This document shows, in pieces, positions 15,990 through 24,230 of a DNA stretch of 64,000 nt. Within the stretch, counting starts at the first letter, position 1. Every line of letters begins with the position of its first letter. The stretch is from Acidobacteriota bacterium (GTDB lineage: Bacteria > Acidobacteriota > Terriglobia > Terriglobales > Acidobacteriaceae), in the NCBI GenBank assembly GCA_018268755.1, contig JAFDVW010000006.1:94513-158512 (forward strand). The letters are read 5' to 3'. Position numbers and translations under genes: made by a program. The notes beneath the pieces were generated by a model. That model ran no database searches and was not told where the DNA came from. It saw nothing but the letters and a program-made list of their open reading frames with translations.

Positions 15990-16844
15990 CTATTTCACCT
16001 CGAAGTTGCGCGGATCGAGCGTCACATTGTCGGAGATGTCGGTGAACTGCGCGTTCCATTGCCACATGGTGGTGCTGCCGTTTTGGAGCTCCTCGGTAAA
16101 GTGCAGATCATATTGCTGCGGCAAGGTGAGGCCGTTGTGTTCCTGGAAGTCGCTGAACCTTTCTTCGATGCGAAAGCGAGATTGTTCCTGGCGGGCACTG
16201 TCGGTCACACCGCGGCCCAGGCCGGCACTGACGGAAATGGTGTACAGGGTCGCCACATGATGAAAAGTCTCCGTATCGAAATACAGGTGGATGACCCAGT
16301 CCGTCCCCCTTTTGGGACGATAAAGAAGATCATAGACGGATTGGCCTTCGAACTTTTTGGTGCCCTCAAGACTGAGCTTCGCCTGGTGATCCTGCAGGTC
16401 CAGCAGCGGCCACGCAGTGGAAATCACGCCCCCCAGAAGACCTTCGAGTAGGGGAGCGTTCTGGGAGTAAAGGAGTTCTCCAAACAGGGAGCGGCGCTGG
16501 TTGGCGGTGGTGGCCACCACGCGAATCTTTTTGCCGTCACAGACGAGCTGTTCCCCACGATAGTCAGCGTTGGAAAATTTCAACAGCAACACGAGTCGCG
16601 CTCCCTGCGACACCAGGGTGGCTTTGCCATCCAACTTGCCGGCGCCTCCGACCAGGATTTTGAACTGGGCTGGGCCCGCAGCCACGCGGGACTGAGCCGC
16701 GGCGCGGGCCTGGGGGGCACCGATCGACTGCAAATGGCGGGCGACCAGGTCTTCGGGCTTGAGTTCCTGGGCCCCGGCCAGGGCTACGAGCGATACCAAA
16801 ACCACCCCGCAAGCCCATGAGCTAAAAGCATTTCGATTCCACAT
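15990..16844 (-). CDS. Conserved secreted protein, LolA-like outline, function unknown
   Basis: 284 residues with a signal peptide (NAFSSWACGVVLVSLVALAGA, cleavage before QELKPE). The mature start KPEDLVARHLQSIG is typical of a set of acidobacterial envelope proteins of unknown function. The rest is beta-rich with repeated amphipathic strands, in outline like the LolA/outer-membrane lipoprotein-sorting fold, but no diagnostic motif supports naming it so. There are no neighbours of clear related function. A run of nine G bases lies directly after the stop codon (15980-15988). The coding frame is intact. Confidence 0.65.
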   Translation of the reverse strand: MWNRNAFSSWACGVVLVSLVALAGAQELKPEDLVARHLQSIGAPQARAAAQSRVAAGPAQFKILVGGAGKLDGKATLVSQGARLVLLLKFSNADYRGEQLVCDGKKIRVVATTANQRRSLFGELLYSQNAPLLEGLLGGVISTAWPLLDLQDHQAKLSLEGTKKFEGQSVYDLLYRPKRGTDWVIHLYFDTETFHHVATLYTISVSAGLGRGVTDSARQEQSRFRIEERFSDFQEHNGLTLPQQYDLHFTEELQNGSTTMWQWNAQFTDISDNVTLDPRNFEVK

Positions 16845-17050
16845 AGACGGTCCTCGCGCCCGAGTATAAGGGGTAGCAAGGCGAACGGAGAAGTCCTTTT
16901 CCCGGGACGGGAAAGGAGACCACTTGGGTTCCGCGTCTGGATCTCAGCTGTGAGGGGCGTCACAGCCTGCCGGCCGGGAAAAGCGCACAATGCCCCCGTA
17001 GTAAAAGATGGCGGTCCGTGCATCCGCCGCCGTGTCTATGGAGTGTGACC

Positions 17051-17728
17051 ATGTTTGAACAAGAAATAGAAATGGAAAGAAGACAGTCTTCGGTGGTGCC
17101 TCTGTTGCTCATCGTCGGTCTGATTTTCGGCACGGTGGGGGTGGCGGGCTACTACCTGATGCAGAACCGCAAGGTAGTGACCAGCCAGGAAGTCTCCACT
17201 CTGGCGGCCCGCGCCTTGGAAGCGCAGGGCCCCGTGGTGCTGAATTTCCATACCGGCATGGTGAAAGCCAGCGCCACCGAAAAACCCGGAGACCCGCAAT
17301 ACCGGCTCCTGGAAAAAATCGGCCTGGTCACGCTGGGAAAGCCCACCGGGCCGGCTAAAAACATTACGCCTGTGACGCTGACTGCAAAGGGAAAGGAATT
17401 TCTGGGCCAGATCGCAGGCGTGCAGCAAACCACGGAAAGCGACGGAACGGTGGGTTACGCGACGCCCCTGGCCTCACGCCAGCTGGTTTCGGTTTCCAAT
17501 ATCCGCCTGCTTTCGATTGGACATGCCGTGGCCGACATTACCTGGAAATGGCAAACCACGGCCCTGGGAGAGTTTTTTGAAGCCTCCGGGCCCACGGTGA
17601 AGGGATTCAGCACCTGGGACCGTTCCCTGCTGATCGACAAATACGGAGCGAACTTCTACCACAGCGACCCGACGCGCGCCACGCTGGCCTTTGTCAGGAA
17701 CGGTCACGATTGGCAAATCGCGGAGTAG
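17051..17728 (+). CDS. Membrane-anchored protein of unknown function
   Basis: 225 residues from ATG 17051; an ATG at 17018 would add eleven residues and has no better ribosome site. A basic stretch (ERRQSS) precedes a single membrane helix (VVPLLLIVGLIFGTVGVAGYY), so most of the protein faces the periplasm. The outer part includes a segment with winged-helix-like pattern (LLEKIGLVTLGK ... TLTAKGKEFL), which is odd for a periplasmic domain, and a C-terminal beta-rich portion ending in LAFVRNGHDWQIAE. I do not recognise a family. It is convergent with wecB (18 bp gap) and divergent from the 15990-16844 gene. Confidence 0.65.
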   Translation: MFEQEIEMERRQSSVVPLLLIVGLIFGTVGVAGYYLMQNRKVVTSQEVSTLAARALEAQGPVVLNFHTGMVKASATEKPGDPQYRLLEKIGLVTLGKPTGPAKNITPVTLTAKGKEFLGQIAGVQQTTESDGTVGYATPLASRQLVSVSNIRLLSIGHAVADITWKWQTTALGEFFEASGPTVKGFSTWDRSLLIDKYGANFYHSDPTRATLAFVRNGHDWQIAE

Positions 17729-17746
17729 GGGCCGCGGCAGGAAGAA

Positions 17747-18847
17747 TCAGACTGCGACCGTCTTGGCGTAGAGGGGAGAAATCTGGGCGGCACTTTGCAG
17801 GAGCACATCGGCAATGCGCTGGGCGGCCGCGCCATCCCATAAAGCGGGAGCAGAGCCCTGCTTGCCCAGGCCGGCCGTGATCTTCCAAACTTCGCGGCGC
17901 AGCTTGGCGAAGTCGCGTCCCACCAGAATATTGGTGCCTTCGGTGACGGTGATGGGCCGCTCGGTGTGTTCGCGCAAGGTAAGGCACGGCACTCCCAGAT
18001 AGGTGGTCTCTTCCTGCATGCCGCCGGAGTCGGTGATCACCACCGTGGCCCTCGCCTGCAGGGCGAGAAACTGAAGATAGGGCAAGGGGTCCATGAAATA
18101 TAGTTGCCCGAGGTCCACCCCGAAGCGGGCCAGGCGTTCCTGGGTGCGGGGGTGGGCGGGGAAAACTACCGGCAGGTCCTGATGGATGGTAAGCAGGGTG
18201 TCCGCAATCTCACGCAAGGATTCTTCCTCGTCAACATTTCCGGGACGGTGCAAAGTGACCAGGGCGTAGCGGGGAGGAAGCCCGGGGGGCAAAGATCTTT
18301 GCGCCAGCGGCAGGAGTCGGACCAGAGAGTCGATCATGACATTGCCGACAAGAAAAATCTTGTCGGCAGCCATGCCTTCGCGTTGCAGGTTCGCGTCTGC
18401 ATCTGGCGAGGGGGTAAATAGAAAATCCGCCAGCTGATCGGTCACCACGCGGTTCACTTCTTCGGGCATGGTGCGGTCAAACGAGCGCAGGCCGGCTTCC
18501 ACATGCCCGAGCGCGATCTGCAGCTTGGCGCATACCAGGGCCGCGGCCATGGTGGAGTTCACATCCCCGTAGACCAGCACGACGTCAGGCCGATGGGCCA
18601 GCACGACCGGCTCAAAGCGCGCCATGATCTCCGCCGTTTGCTGGGCGTGACTGCCGGAACGGACATCTAGGTTGACGTCCGGCGCGGGAAGCTCCAGTTG
18701 TTCGAAGAACACATCCGACATGGCGGGGTCGTAGTGCTGGCCGGTATGCACCAGGGTCTGGCGGCAACCGCGTTGCCGAAGCGCCGTCAGCAGCGGAGCG
18801 GCCTTCATGAAATTCGGGCGCGCACCGACCACATGAAGGATGTGCAT
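17747..18847 (-). CDS. wecB: UDP-N-acetylglucosamine 2-epimerase, non-hydrolysing (copy 1)
   Basis: 366 residues. Converts UDP-GlcNAc to UDP-ManNAc, a precursor for surface polysaccharide. Family motifs: GARPNFMKAAPL at the N-terminus, HTGQHYD, VYGDVNSTMAAA, HVEAGLRSFDRTMPEEVNR, VTLHRPGN, and the uridine-binding DSGGMQEETTYLGVPCLTLR followed by ERPIT. All expected catalytic Asp, Glu and His positions appear present. It sits alone, about 9 kb from the EPS cluster, and differs from the second copy at 62355-63470. Two copies suggest either two ManNAc-using polysaccharides or one diverged specificity. Confidence 0.92.
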   Translation of the reverse strand: MHILHVVGARPNFMKAAPLLTALRQRGCRQTLVHTGQHYDPAMSDVFFEQLELPAPDVNLDVRSGSHAQQTAEIMARFEPVVLAHRPDVVLVYGDVNSTMAAALVCAKLQIALGHVEAGLRSFDRTMPEEVNRVVTDQLADFLFTPSPDADANLQREGMAADKIFLVGNVMIDSLVRLLPLAQRSLPPGLPPRYALVTLHRPGNVDEEESLREIADTLLTIHQDLPVVFPAHPRTQERLARFGVDLGQLYFMDPLPYLQFLALQARATVVITDSGGMQEETTYLGVPCLTLREHTERPITVTEGTNILVGRDFAKLRREVWKITAGLGKQGSAPALWDGAAAQRIADVLLQSAAQISPLYAKTVAV

Positions 18848-18915
18848 GGTCTTTCGATTACACCATGAAGCGTGTGGGGCGGGAGTTATCTAGGGAGCTT
18901 ACCGTGACCGGAAAA

Positions 18916-20085
18916 TCACTGCGCAGTCAGCTTCAGGATGCTGCCCGCGTAATCCACCACATAAAGTTCCCCGGCGGCGTCCTGTCCAAAAGAACTGAGG
19001 TTGCGCCCGGTCGAGAGCACTAGGGCGCGTGTCCACGTTCCGGGGCCTTCTTTCAGGCTCCAGATTTTCCCGCTGGAAAAATCCGTGAAGAGATAGGCAT
19101 TGCGCAAACTGGCAATGGCGCTGCCCTTGTAGACATACCCGCCGATCACAGCATTGCCTTCGCTGTGGTCATATTCCTGGATGGGAAGAATCAGCCCGCT
19201 GCTGCTGCAGCCCGACGCAGGACTGTAACAGTGGGAGCCTTCCATGGTGTTCCAGCCGAAGTTGCCGCCTTTCACCACGAGGTCGATCTCCTCGTACTTG
19301 TCCTGCCCGACATCGGCACAGAACAGGCGGGTACCGCCGCGTTCAAAAGAAAATCGCCAGGGATTGCGCAGCCCATAGGCCCAAATTTCCGGAAGTCCGC
19401 CTCCGCCGGCGTAAGGATTATCGGCCGGAATAGCATATTGCAGACCGGGCGATGTGTGGTCCACATCGATGCGCAGCATCTTGCCCAGCCAGGTCTGCAG
19501 GCTCTGGCCATTGCCCAGGGGATCGCCCCCGCTGCCTCCATCTCCCAAGCCGATGTAAAGATATCCATCCGGCCCGAAGGCAAGCTGCCCACCTTTGTGG
19601 TTGGTGTAGGGCTGGTCGACGGTGAGGAGAACGCGCTCGCTGGCGGGGTTGGCCAGATTGGCATTCCCCGGGGAGACCTGATATTCCACAATCACGGTCT
19701 GGGCCTGTCCCCCGGCAAGGCGATTGTAGTTCAGATAAAACTTGCCGTTGCCGGCGTAGTTGGGATGAAACGCGAGTCCCAGCAACCCCATTTCCCCGCT
19801 GTAGTTGACCTTGCTCTGAATATCCAGAAAAGCCGTGGTGAGCAGAGCGCCATTCTGCACGACGCGGATGGTCCCCGCCTCTTCCACCACGAACATCCTT
19901 CCGCTCTGATCATCCGGGACCTGAAGGTCCACGGGGGCGTTCAATCCACTTACCACCGGAGACAAACGCAAGACCGGGTCCGGAGTCGTCGGGGGTGGGG
20001 CGGAACTCTGCCCCCCGCCGCAGCCCGCCGTCAGGAGCAGGCCCGCCAGGAGCACGACACACTTCATGGCGCGCTGGGGATTCAT
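18916..20085 (-). CDS. Lipoprotein of the PQQ-type glucose/sorbosone dehydrogenase family
   Basis: 389 residues from ATG 20085 (alternative 20067, MKCVV). The N-terminus is a lipoprotein signal, LLLTAGC, followed by a Ser/Pro linker. The mature part is a six-bladed beta-propeller of the YliI/soluble glucose dehydrogenase type: GLLGLAFHPNYAGNGKFYL, GPDGYLYIGLGDGGSGGDPLGN, LRIDVD, YGLRNPWRFSF, DVGQDKYEEID and a disulfide-type CYSPASGC region. Family members oxidise aldose sugars using PQQ, but many secreted relatives are not tested and no PQQ synthesis gene is nearby. It probably sits at the outer membrane or periplasmic face. Confidence 0.85.
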   Translation of the reverse strand: MNPQRAMKCVVLLAGLLLTAGCGGGQSSAPPPTTPDPVLRLSPVVSGLNAPVDLQVPDDQSGRMFVVEEAGTIRVVQNGALLTTAFLDIQSKVNYSGEMGLLGLAFHPNYAGNGKFYLNYNRLAGGQAQTVIVEYQVSPGNANLANPASERVLLTVDQPYTNHKGGQLAFGPDGYLYIGLGDGGSGGDPLGNGQSLQTWLGKMLRIDVDHTSPGLQYAIPADNPYAGGGGLPEIWAYGLRNPWRFSFERGGTRLFCADVGQDKYEEIDLVVKGGNFGWNTMEGSHCYSPASGCSSSGLILPIQEYDHSEGNAVIGGYVYKGSAIASLRNAYLFTDFSSGKIWSLKEGPGTWTRALVLSTGRNLSSFGQDAAGELYVVDYAGSILKLTAQ

Positions 20086-20353
20086 CCTTCGCCAGCATAC
20101 TTCATCTTTTCGCAGAAGCAAGCGCCTTGCTCAGGGACGCTCGGGCTGGCGCAGGCCAGGGGCGAGCAACTTTAGAACAATTGCGACTGGACCTATCGGC
20201 CACTGGGCCATTGTCCGAAAGGACAGCAGAGGGCGCGGCCTTTCAAAACAGGAAATGAGAATGGCGCAGTGTTCATGCGGGCGGGCAGCCCTTTCCCGCA
20301 GTGGGACGAAAGCCGCAGGCGGGCCCAGCGAATAGTACGTCGTACCACCATAC

Positions 20354-20385
20354 ACCGCCTATTGGCCTTCGGATACCTAGGCGGT
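20354..20385 (+). promoter_or_regulatory. Leader stem-loop 1 upstream of the first ASH gene
   Basis: Perfect 8-bp inverted repeat, ACCGCCTA and TAGGCGGT, with a 16-base loop. There is no T-tract after it, so it is not an intrinsic terminator. It may be part of a structured 5' untranslated region or a protein-binding site. Confidence 0.35.
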
Positions 20386-20472
20386 AAGCGAGACAGCAAC
20401 CAAACTGATCTGGCTGCAACACTCCGCGAGCGTGAAGCTGGCGTTTGCGAGATGCAGAGCGGTAAATCCCCC

Positions 20473-20500
20473 GCCGTATATAAGCAGCGCGGTATACGGC
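20473..20500 (+). promoter_or_regulatory. Leader stem-loop 2 next to the ribosome site of the first ASH gene
   Basis: Perfect 8-bp stem GCCGTATA/TATACGGC around a 12-base loop, nine bases upstream of the AGAGGT ribosome site (20509-20514). The placement would allow translational control or mRNA stabilisation. Inference only. Confidence 0.4.
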
Positions 20501-20518
20501 CAAAAATTAGAGGTCTCC

Positions 20519-23500
20519 GTGAAGGATCTCGGTTCGCGTTGGGTCTCACTCCCCGTACTGTTCCTTGCGCTCGTGACTGTGCTCTCCATGTTGGGATGCC
20601 AGGCCTTAGATGCCAAACCCCAGCAAGCGACGAGCAGTAATAGTCTGATCGCACGTTACTCCACCTTGAATTTTGGCACGTCGGTCATTGGCGCCAGCCG
20701 CACCCTGACCAACTCGATCTATAACCCGACCAATGCGAGCGTGACCATCACCGCTGCTACGGTGGCGGGCGACGGCTTTCAGGTGCTTTCCCCTGCTCTG
20801 CCCTTGACGATTGCTCCGGGCAAGAGCGCGTCCCTGACCGTTTCTTATGCGCCGTCGGTCGCCGGCAAAACCACCGCGACGTTATTGGTTTCGAGCACGG
20901 CCACCAACGCTTCGCTCACCGTTTCTTTGCAGGGCACGGCCGTCACGCCGGGCAAACTTGCGGTGAATCCCGCCAGCATCAGCTTCGGCAGCGTCTCGGT
21001 GGGCAGCACGCAGACCACGCCGGGAACTTTCACCAACACGGGTGGGACGCGTTTGACCATTTCGCAGGTCTCGCTAACCGGCACCGATTTTCAGCTAAAA
21101 ATGCAGCCCCTTCCCTTGACCCTCTATCCCGGACAAAGCGCAGGCTTCAGCGTGAGCTTTGCCCCCAGCAAGAGTGGCGCGCTGAGCACGGTGATGTCAG
21201 TGACCAGCACGGCTTCCCTGGGGACGTCGAGCGGTGGGGGGGTGAGCGCACGCAGCGCCACCGCCGCCAGCACGATGACTGTCCCGGTTACGGGCGCAGG
21301 ACTCTCCGAGGGTCAACTGAGCGCCAGCCCCACCAGCCTGAGCTTTGGAACAGTGCAAGTGGGCAAGACGCAGACCTTGAGCGCCAACCTTACCAATACG
21401 GGCGGGTCCAACATCACGGTAAGTTCAGTCACCCCTAGTGGCGCGGGCTTCACCGTCAGCGGACTGAGTGTCCCCTTGACCTTATCCCCGGGACAAAGCG
21501 GTAGCTTTACGGTGACCTATGCCCCGCAGGCAGCGGGAGCGGGCAGCGGGAATTTGGCAATTCTGAGCAATGCCACAAACGCTCAGTTGAATATTGCACT
21601 CTCGGGCACGGCAGCCACCGCCGGCACTCTGGCGGCCAGCCCCGCCAGTCTGAGCTTCGGCACGGTGCAGGTCGGCAACACCCAATCGCTCACCGGCAGC
21701 ATTACCAACTCCGGTGGAACGACGGTCAATGTCAGCGCCATTGCCGCCAGCGGCAGCGGTTTCAGCCTCAGCGGCATCAGCGCGCCGTTCACGCTTCCCG
21801 CCGGACAGAGCAAGTCTTTCAGCGTCGTTTTTACTCCGCAAGCGGCGGGCAGCGCCACCGGCAACATCAGCGTCGCCAGTGATGCTTCCAATGCTTCCCT
21901 CAGCGTTCCACTGAGCGGCACGGCAGCCACCGCCGGCACTCTGGCGGCCAGCCCCGCCAGCCTGAGCTTCGGCACGGTGCAGGTCGGCAACACCCAATCG
22001 CTCACCGGCAGCATTACCAACTCCGGTGGAACGACGGTCAATGTCAGCGCTATTGCGGCCAGCGGCAGCGGTTTCACCCTCAGCGGCATCAGCGCGCCGT
22101 TCACTCTTTCCGCCGGACAAAGCAAGTCTTTCAGCGTCGCTTTTGCTCCGCAGTCGGCGGGCAGCGCCACCGGCAACATCAGCATCGCCAGTGATGCGTC
22201 CAATGCTTCCTTCAGCGTTCCGCTGAGCGGCACGGCAGCCAGCGCCGGCACGCTCGCGGCCAGCCCCGCCAGCCTAAGCTTTGGCACGGTGCAGGTCGGC
22301 AATACGCAATCGCTCACCGGCAGCATTACCAACTCCGGGGGAACGACGGTCAATGTCAGCGCCATTGCTGCCAGCGGTTCCGGTTTCACCCTGAGCGGCA
22401 TCAGCGCGCCGTTCACGCTTTCCGCCGGACAAAGCAAGTCTTTCAGCGTCGCCTTTGCTCCGCAGTCCGCGGGCGGCGCCACCGGCAGCGTCAGCTTTTC
22501 CAGTGATGCGTCCAATGCTTCCCTCAGCGTTCCACTGAGCGGCACGGCAGCCACCGCCGGCAGTCTGGCGGCCAGCCCCGCCAGCCTGAGCTTTGGCACG
22601 GTGCAAGTCGGCAATACGCAATCGCTCACCGGCAGCATTACCAACTCGGGTGGAACGACGGTCAATGTCAGCGCCATTGCTGCCAGCGGTTCCGGTTTCA
22701 GCCTGAGCGGAATCAGCGCGCCGTTCACTCTTTCCGCCGGACAAAGCAAGTCTTTCAGCGTCGCTTTTGCCCCGCAAGCGGCGGGCAGCGCCACCGGCAG
22801 CATCAGCGTCGCCAGTGATGCTTCCAATGCTTCCTTCAGCGTTCCGCTGAGCGGCACGGCAGCCACTGCCGGCACGCTCGCGGCCAGCCCCGCCAGCCTG
22901 AGCTTCGGCACGGTGCAAACGGGCAGCACGCAGTCGCTCTCGGGTACCATCACCAACTCGGGCGGATCCAGTGTCACCATCTCGTCCGCCACGGCCACCG
23001 GGACCGGTTATAGCCTGAGCGGACTAACGCTACCCCTCACCTTAGCGGCGGGACAAAGCAGCACGTTCAGCGTGACGTTCGCTCCCCAGTCGGCAGGCAG
23101 CAGCCCGGGGACGGTGTCCATTTCCAGCAACGCATCCAACTCGTCGTTGAGCGTTGCCCTCTCGGGCACGGGCGCCACACCGGCAGCCGTTTCCGCCAGC
23201 CCGGCCAGCCTGGGCTTCGGCAGCGTGCAGGTCGGCAATACGCAGTTGTTGTCACAGACAGTGACCAACAGCGGCGGATCCAGCCTGACGATTTCCTCCA
23301 GCAGCGTGACCGGCTCGGCTTTCAGTGTAAGCGGACTGAGCCTGCCCTTGACGCTCAGCCCCGGCCAAAGCTTCACCTTCGGAGTGAACTTTGCGCCCAC
23401 GGCGAGCGGCAGCGCCAGCGGCAGTCTGGTGCTGACCTCCAATGCCTCGGTGGCCAATTTGACCATCGCCTTGTCAGGTACGGGGACTTCTCCGGGACAG

Positions 23501-24052
23501 CTTTCCCTGAGTCCTTCCACCCTGAGCTTCGGCAGCGTGACGGTGGGATCGAGCAACAGCGCTACAGCAACGCTGAGTGCTTCCGGATCCAGCGTGACCA
23601 TCTCCTCGGCGAGTGCTAGCACATCGGAGTTCAGCATCAGTGGCCTGACACTGCCCCTGACGCTCAGCGCCGGCCAGAGCAAAACCTTCACCGTCACCTT
23701 CACTCCAGAGGCCAGCGGTTCCGCTTCCGCCACGCTGTCGGTAAGCAGCAATGCCTCCAACAGCAGCGCTAGCCAGGGACTCACTGGAACGGGGGCGGCC
23801 GCGGTGCAGCACAGCGTCAGCCTGTCCTGGAACGCCAGCACCGGAACGGTAGCGGGATACAACATCTACCGGGGAACAGTTTCCGGCGGACCGTACAGCA
23901 AGGTGAACTCGGCCCTGGATGTGATCACCAGCTATACAGACAGCACGGTGCAAAGCGGGTCCACCTATTACTACGTCACCACCGCGGTGGACGGTTCCGG
24001 CAAGGAAAGCGCCCAGTCCAATCAAGTACAGGTGGTGATACCCAATCCATAG
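20519..24052 (+). CDS. Large lipoprotein with ten ASH (choice-of-anchor D) repeats and a C-terminal fibronectin-III domain
   Basis: 1177 residues from GTG 20519, chosen because AGAGGT precedes it and a lipoprotein signal follows (LPVLFLALVTVLSMLGC). ATG 20432 would add 29 non-signal residues. Ten immunoglobulin-like ASH/HYDIN-type repeats of about 104 residues follow, each opening with a variant of SPASLSFGTVQVG and closing with LSGTG. Repeats 4-7 are nearly identical, also at DNA level. The last 80 residues are a fibronectin-III domain (HSVSLSWN ... GYNIYRGTVSGGPYSK ... STYYYVTTAVDGSG). No catalytic motif, C-terminal membrane helix or PEP-CTERM signal is present. Likely a cell-surface or matrix structural protein. 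Confidence 0.88.
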   Translation: MKDLGSRWVSLPVLFLALVTVLSMLGCQALDAKPQQATSSNSLIARYSTLNFGTSVIGASRTLTNSIYNPTNASVTITAATVAGDGFQVLSPALPLTIAPGKSASLTVSYAPSVAGKTTATLLVSSTATNASLTVSLQGTAVTPGKLAVNPASISFGSVSVGSTQTTPGTFTNTGGTRLTISQVSLTGTDFQLKMQPLPLTLYPGQSAGFSVSFAPSKSGALSTVMSVTSTASLGTSSGGGVSARSATAASTMTVPVTGAGLSEGQLSASPTSLSFGTVQVGKTQTLSANLTNTGGSNITVSSVTPSGAGFTVSGLSVPLTLSPGQSGSFTVTYAPQAAGAGSGNLAILSNATNAQLNIALSGTAATAGTLAASPASLSFGTVQVGNTQSLTGSITNSGGTTVNVSAIAASGSGFSLSGISAPFTLPAGQSKSFSVVFTPQAAGSATGNISVASDASNASLSVPLSGTAATAGTLAASPASLSFGTVQVGNTQSLTGSITNSGGTTVNVSAIAASGSGFTLSGISAPFTLSAGQSKSFSVAFAPQSAGSATGNISIASDASNASFSVPLSGTAASAGTLAASPASLSFGTVQVGNTQSLTGSITNSGGTTVNVSAIAASGSGFTLSGISAPFTLSAGQSKSFSVAFAPQSAGGATGSVSFSSDASNASLSVPLSGTAATAGSLAASPASLSFGTVQVGNTQSLTGSITNSGGTTVNVSAIAASGSGFSLSGISAPFTLSAGQSKSFSVAFAPQAAGSATGSISVASDASNASFSVPLSGTAATAGTLAASPASLSFGTVQTGSTQSLSGTITNSGGSSVTISSATATGTGYSLSGLTLPLTLAAGQSSTFSVTFAPQSAGSSPGTVSISSNASNSSLSVALSGTGATPAAVSASPASLGFGSVQVGNTQLLSQTVTNSGGSSLTISSSSVTGSAFSVSGLSLPLTLSPGQSFTFGVNFAPTASGSASGSLVLTSNASVANLTIALSGTGTSPGQLSLSPSTLSFGSVTVGSSNSATATLSASGSSVTISSASASTSEFSISGLTLPLTLSAGQSKTFTVTFTPEASGSASATLSVSSNASNSSASQGLTGTGAAAVQHSVSLSWNASTGTVAGYNIYRGTVSGGPYSKVNSALDVITSYTDSTVQSGSTYYYVTTAVDGSGKESAQSNQVQVVIPNP
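21605..22852 (+). repeat. Four tandem 312-bp units inside the first ASH gene
   Basis: Units start at 21605, 21917, 22229 and 22541, exactly 312 bp (104 codons) apart; a fifth copy begins at 22853 and then diverges. Blocks such as GGCACGGTGCAGGTCGG recur with only scattered changes. Identity at DNA level is far higher than among the other repeats of the same protein, which points to recent duplication or gene conversion. In-frame copy-number change is possible. Confidence 0.9.
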
Positions 24053-24070
24053 AGCAGGCTCCACGAACCA

Positions 24071-24105
24071 GCGAAGCGGGGCGGCCCAAGGCCGTCCCGC
24101 TTCGC
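24071..24105 (+). terminator. Terminator-like hairpin after the first ASH gene
   Basis: A 16-bp stem (24071-24086 with 24090-24105; GCGAAGCGGG arm, one G-T wobble) closes a CAA loop 18 bp after the stop codon. The T-tract is poor (ATTTGG), so it may act as an mRNA 3' stabiliser or a weak terminator. Confidence 0.6.
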
Positions 24106-24230
24106 ATTTGGAGGAGCGTACAAACGAAAGTACCGCCTCCAGGACAACCCCGGGGTGTGCAAACCATTGTGTCAACCCCATGTCCTTCTCAGACCTGTGT
24201 CCGATAAGGAATTTCTGGAAGACTCCTGGC

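Larger units (their letters stand above)
20086..20518. other. Divergent intergenic region with predicted stem-loops
   Basis: 433 bp without a supportable gene between the dehydrogenase-like lipoprotein (-) and the first ASH protein (+). It holds TGTCCGAAAGGACA (GAAA tetraloop hairpin, about 20213-20226), an 8-bp stem ACCGCCTA/TAGGCGGT (20354-20361 with 20378-20385) and an 8-bp stem GCCGTATA/TATACGGC (20473-20480 with 20493-20500). The last ends nine bases before the AGAGGT ribosome site. I looked for a c-di-GMP-I riboswitch core and did not find it. The region probably contains both promoters and a structured 5' leader. Confidence 0.45.

Noticed and set aside
20200..20518. c-di-GMP-I (GEMM) riboswitch before the first ASH gene
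   Set aside because: GGGACGAAAGCC at about 20301 resembles part of the core, but the GCAAA receptor and partner stem do not follow; not enough to call.
21605..22852. CRISPR-like regular repeats
   Set aside because: Units are 312 bp and coding, with no short repeat/spacer pattern and no cas genes.
21583..22998. 471-codon - strand open frame across the 312-bp repeats
   Set aside because: Created by the repeated DNA of the ASH gene; a periodic shadow without independent support.
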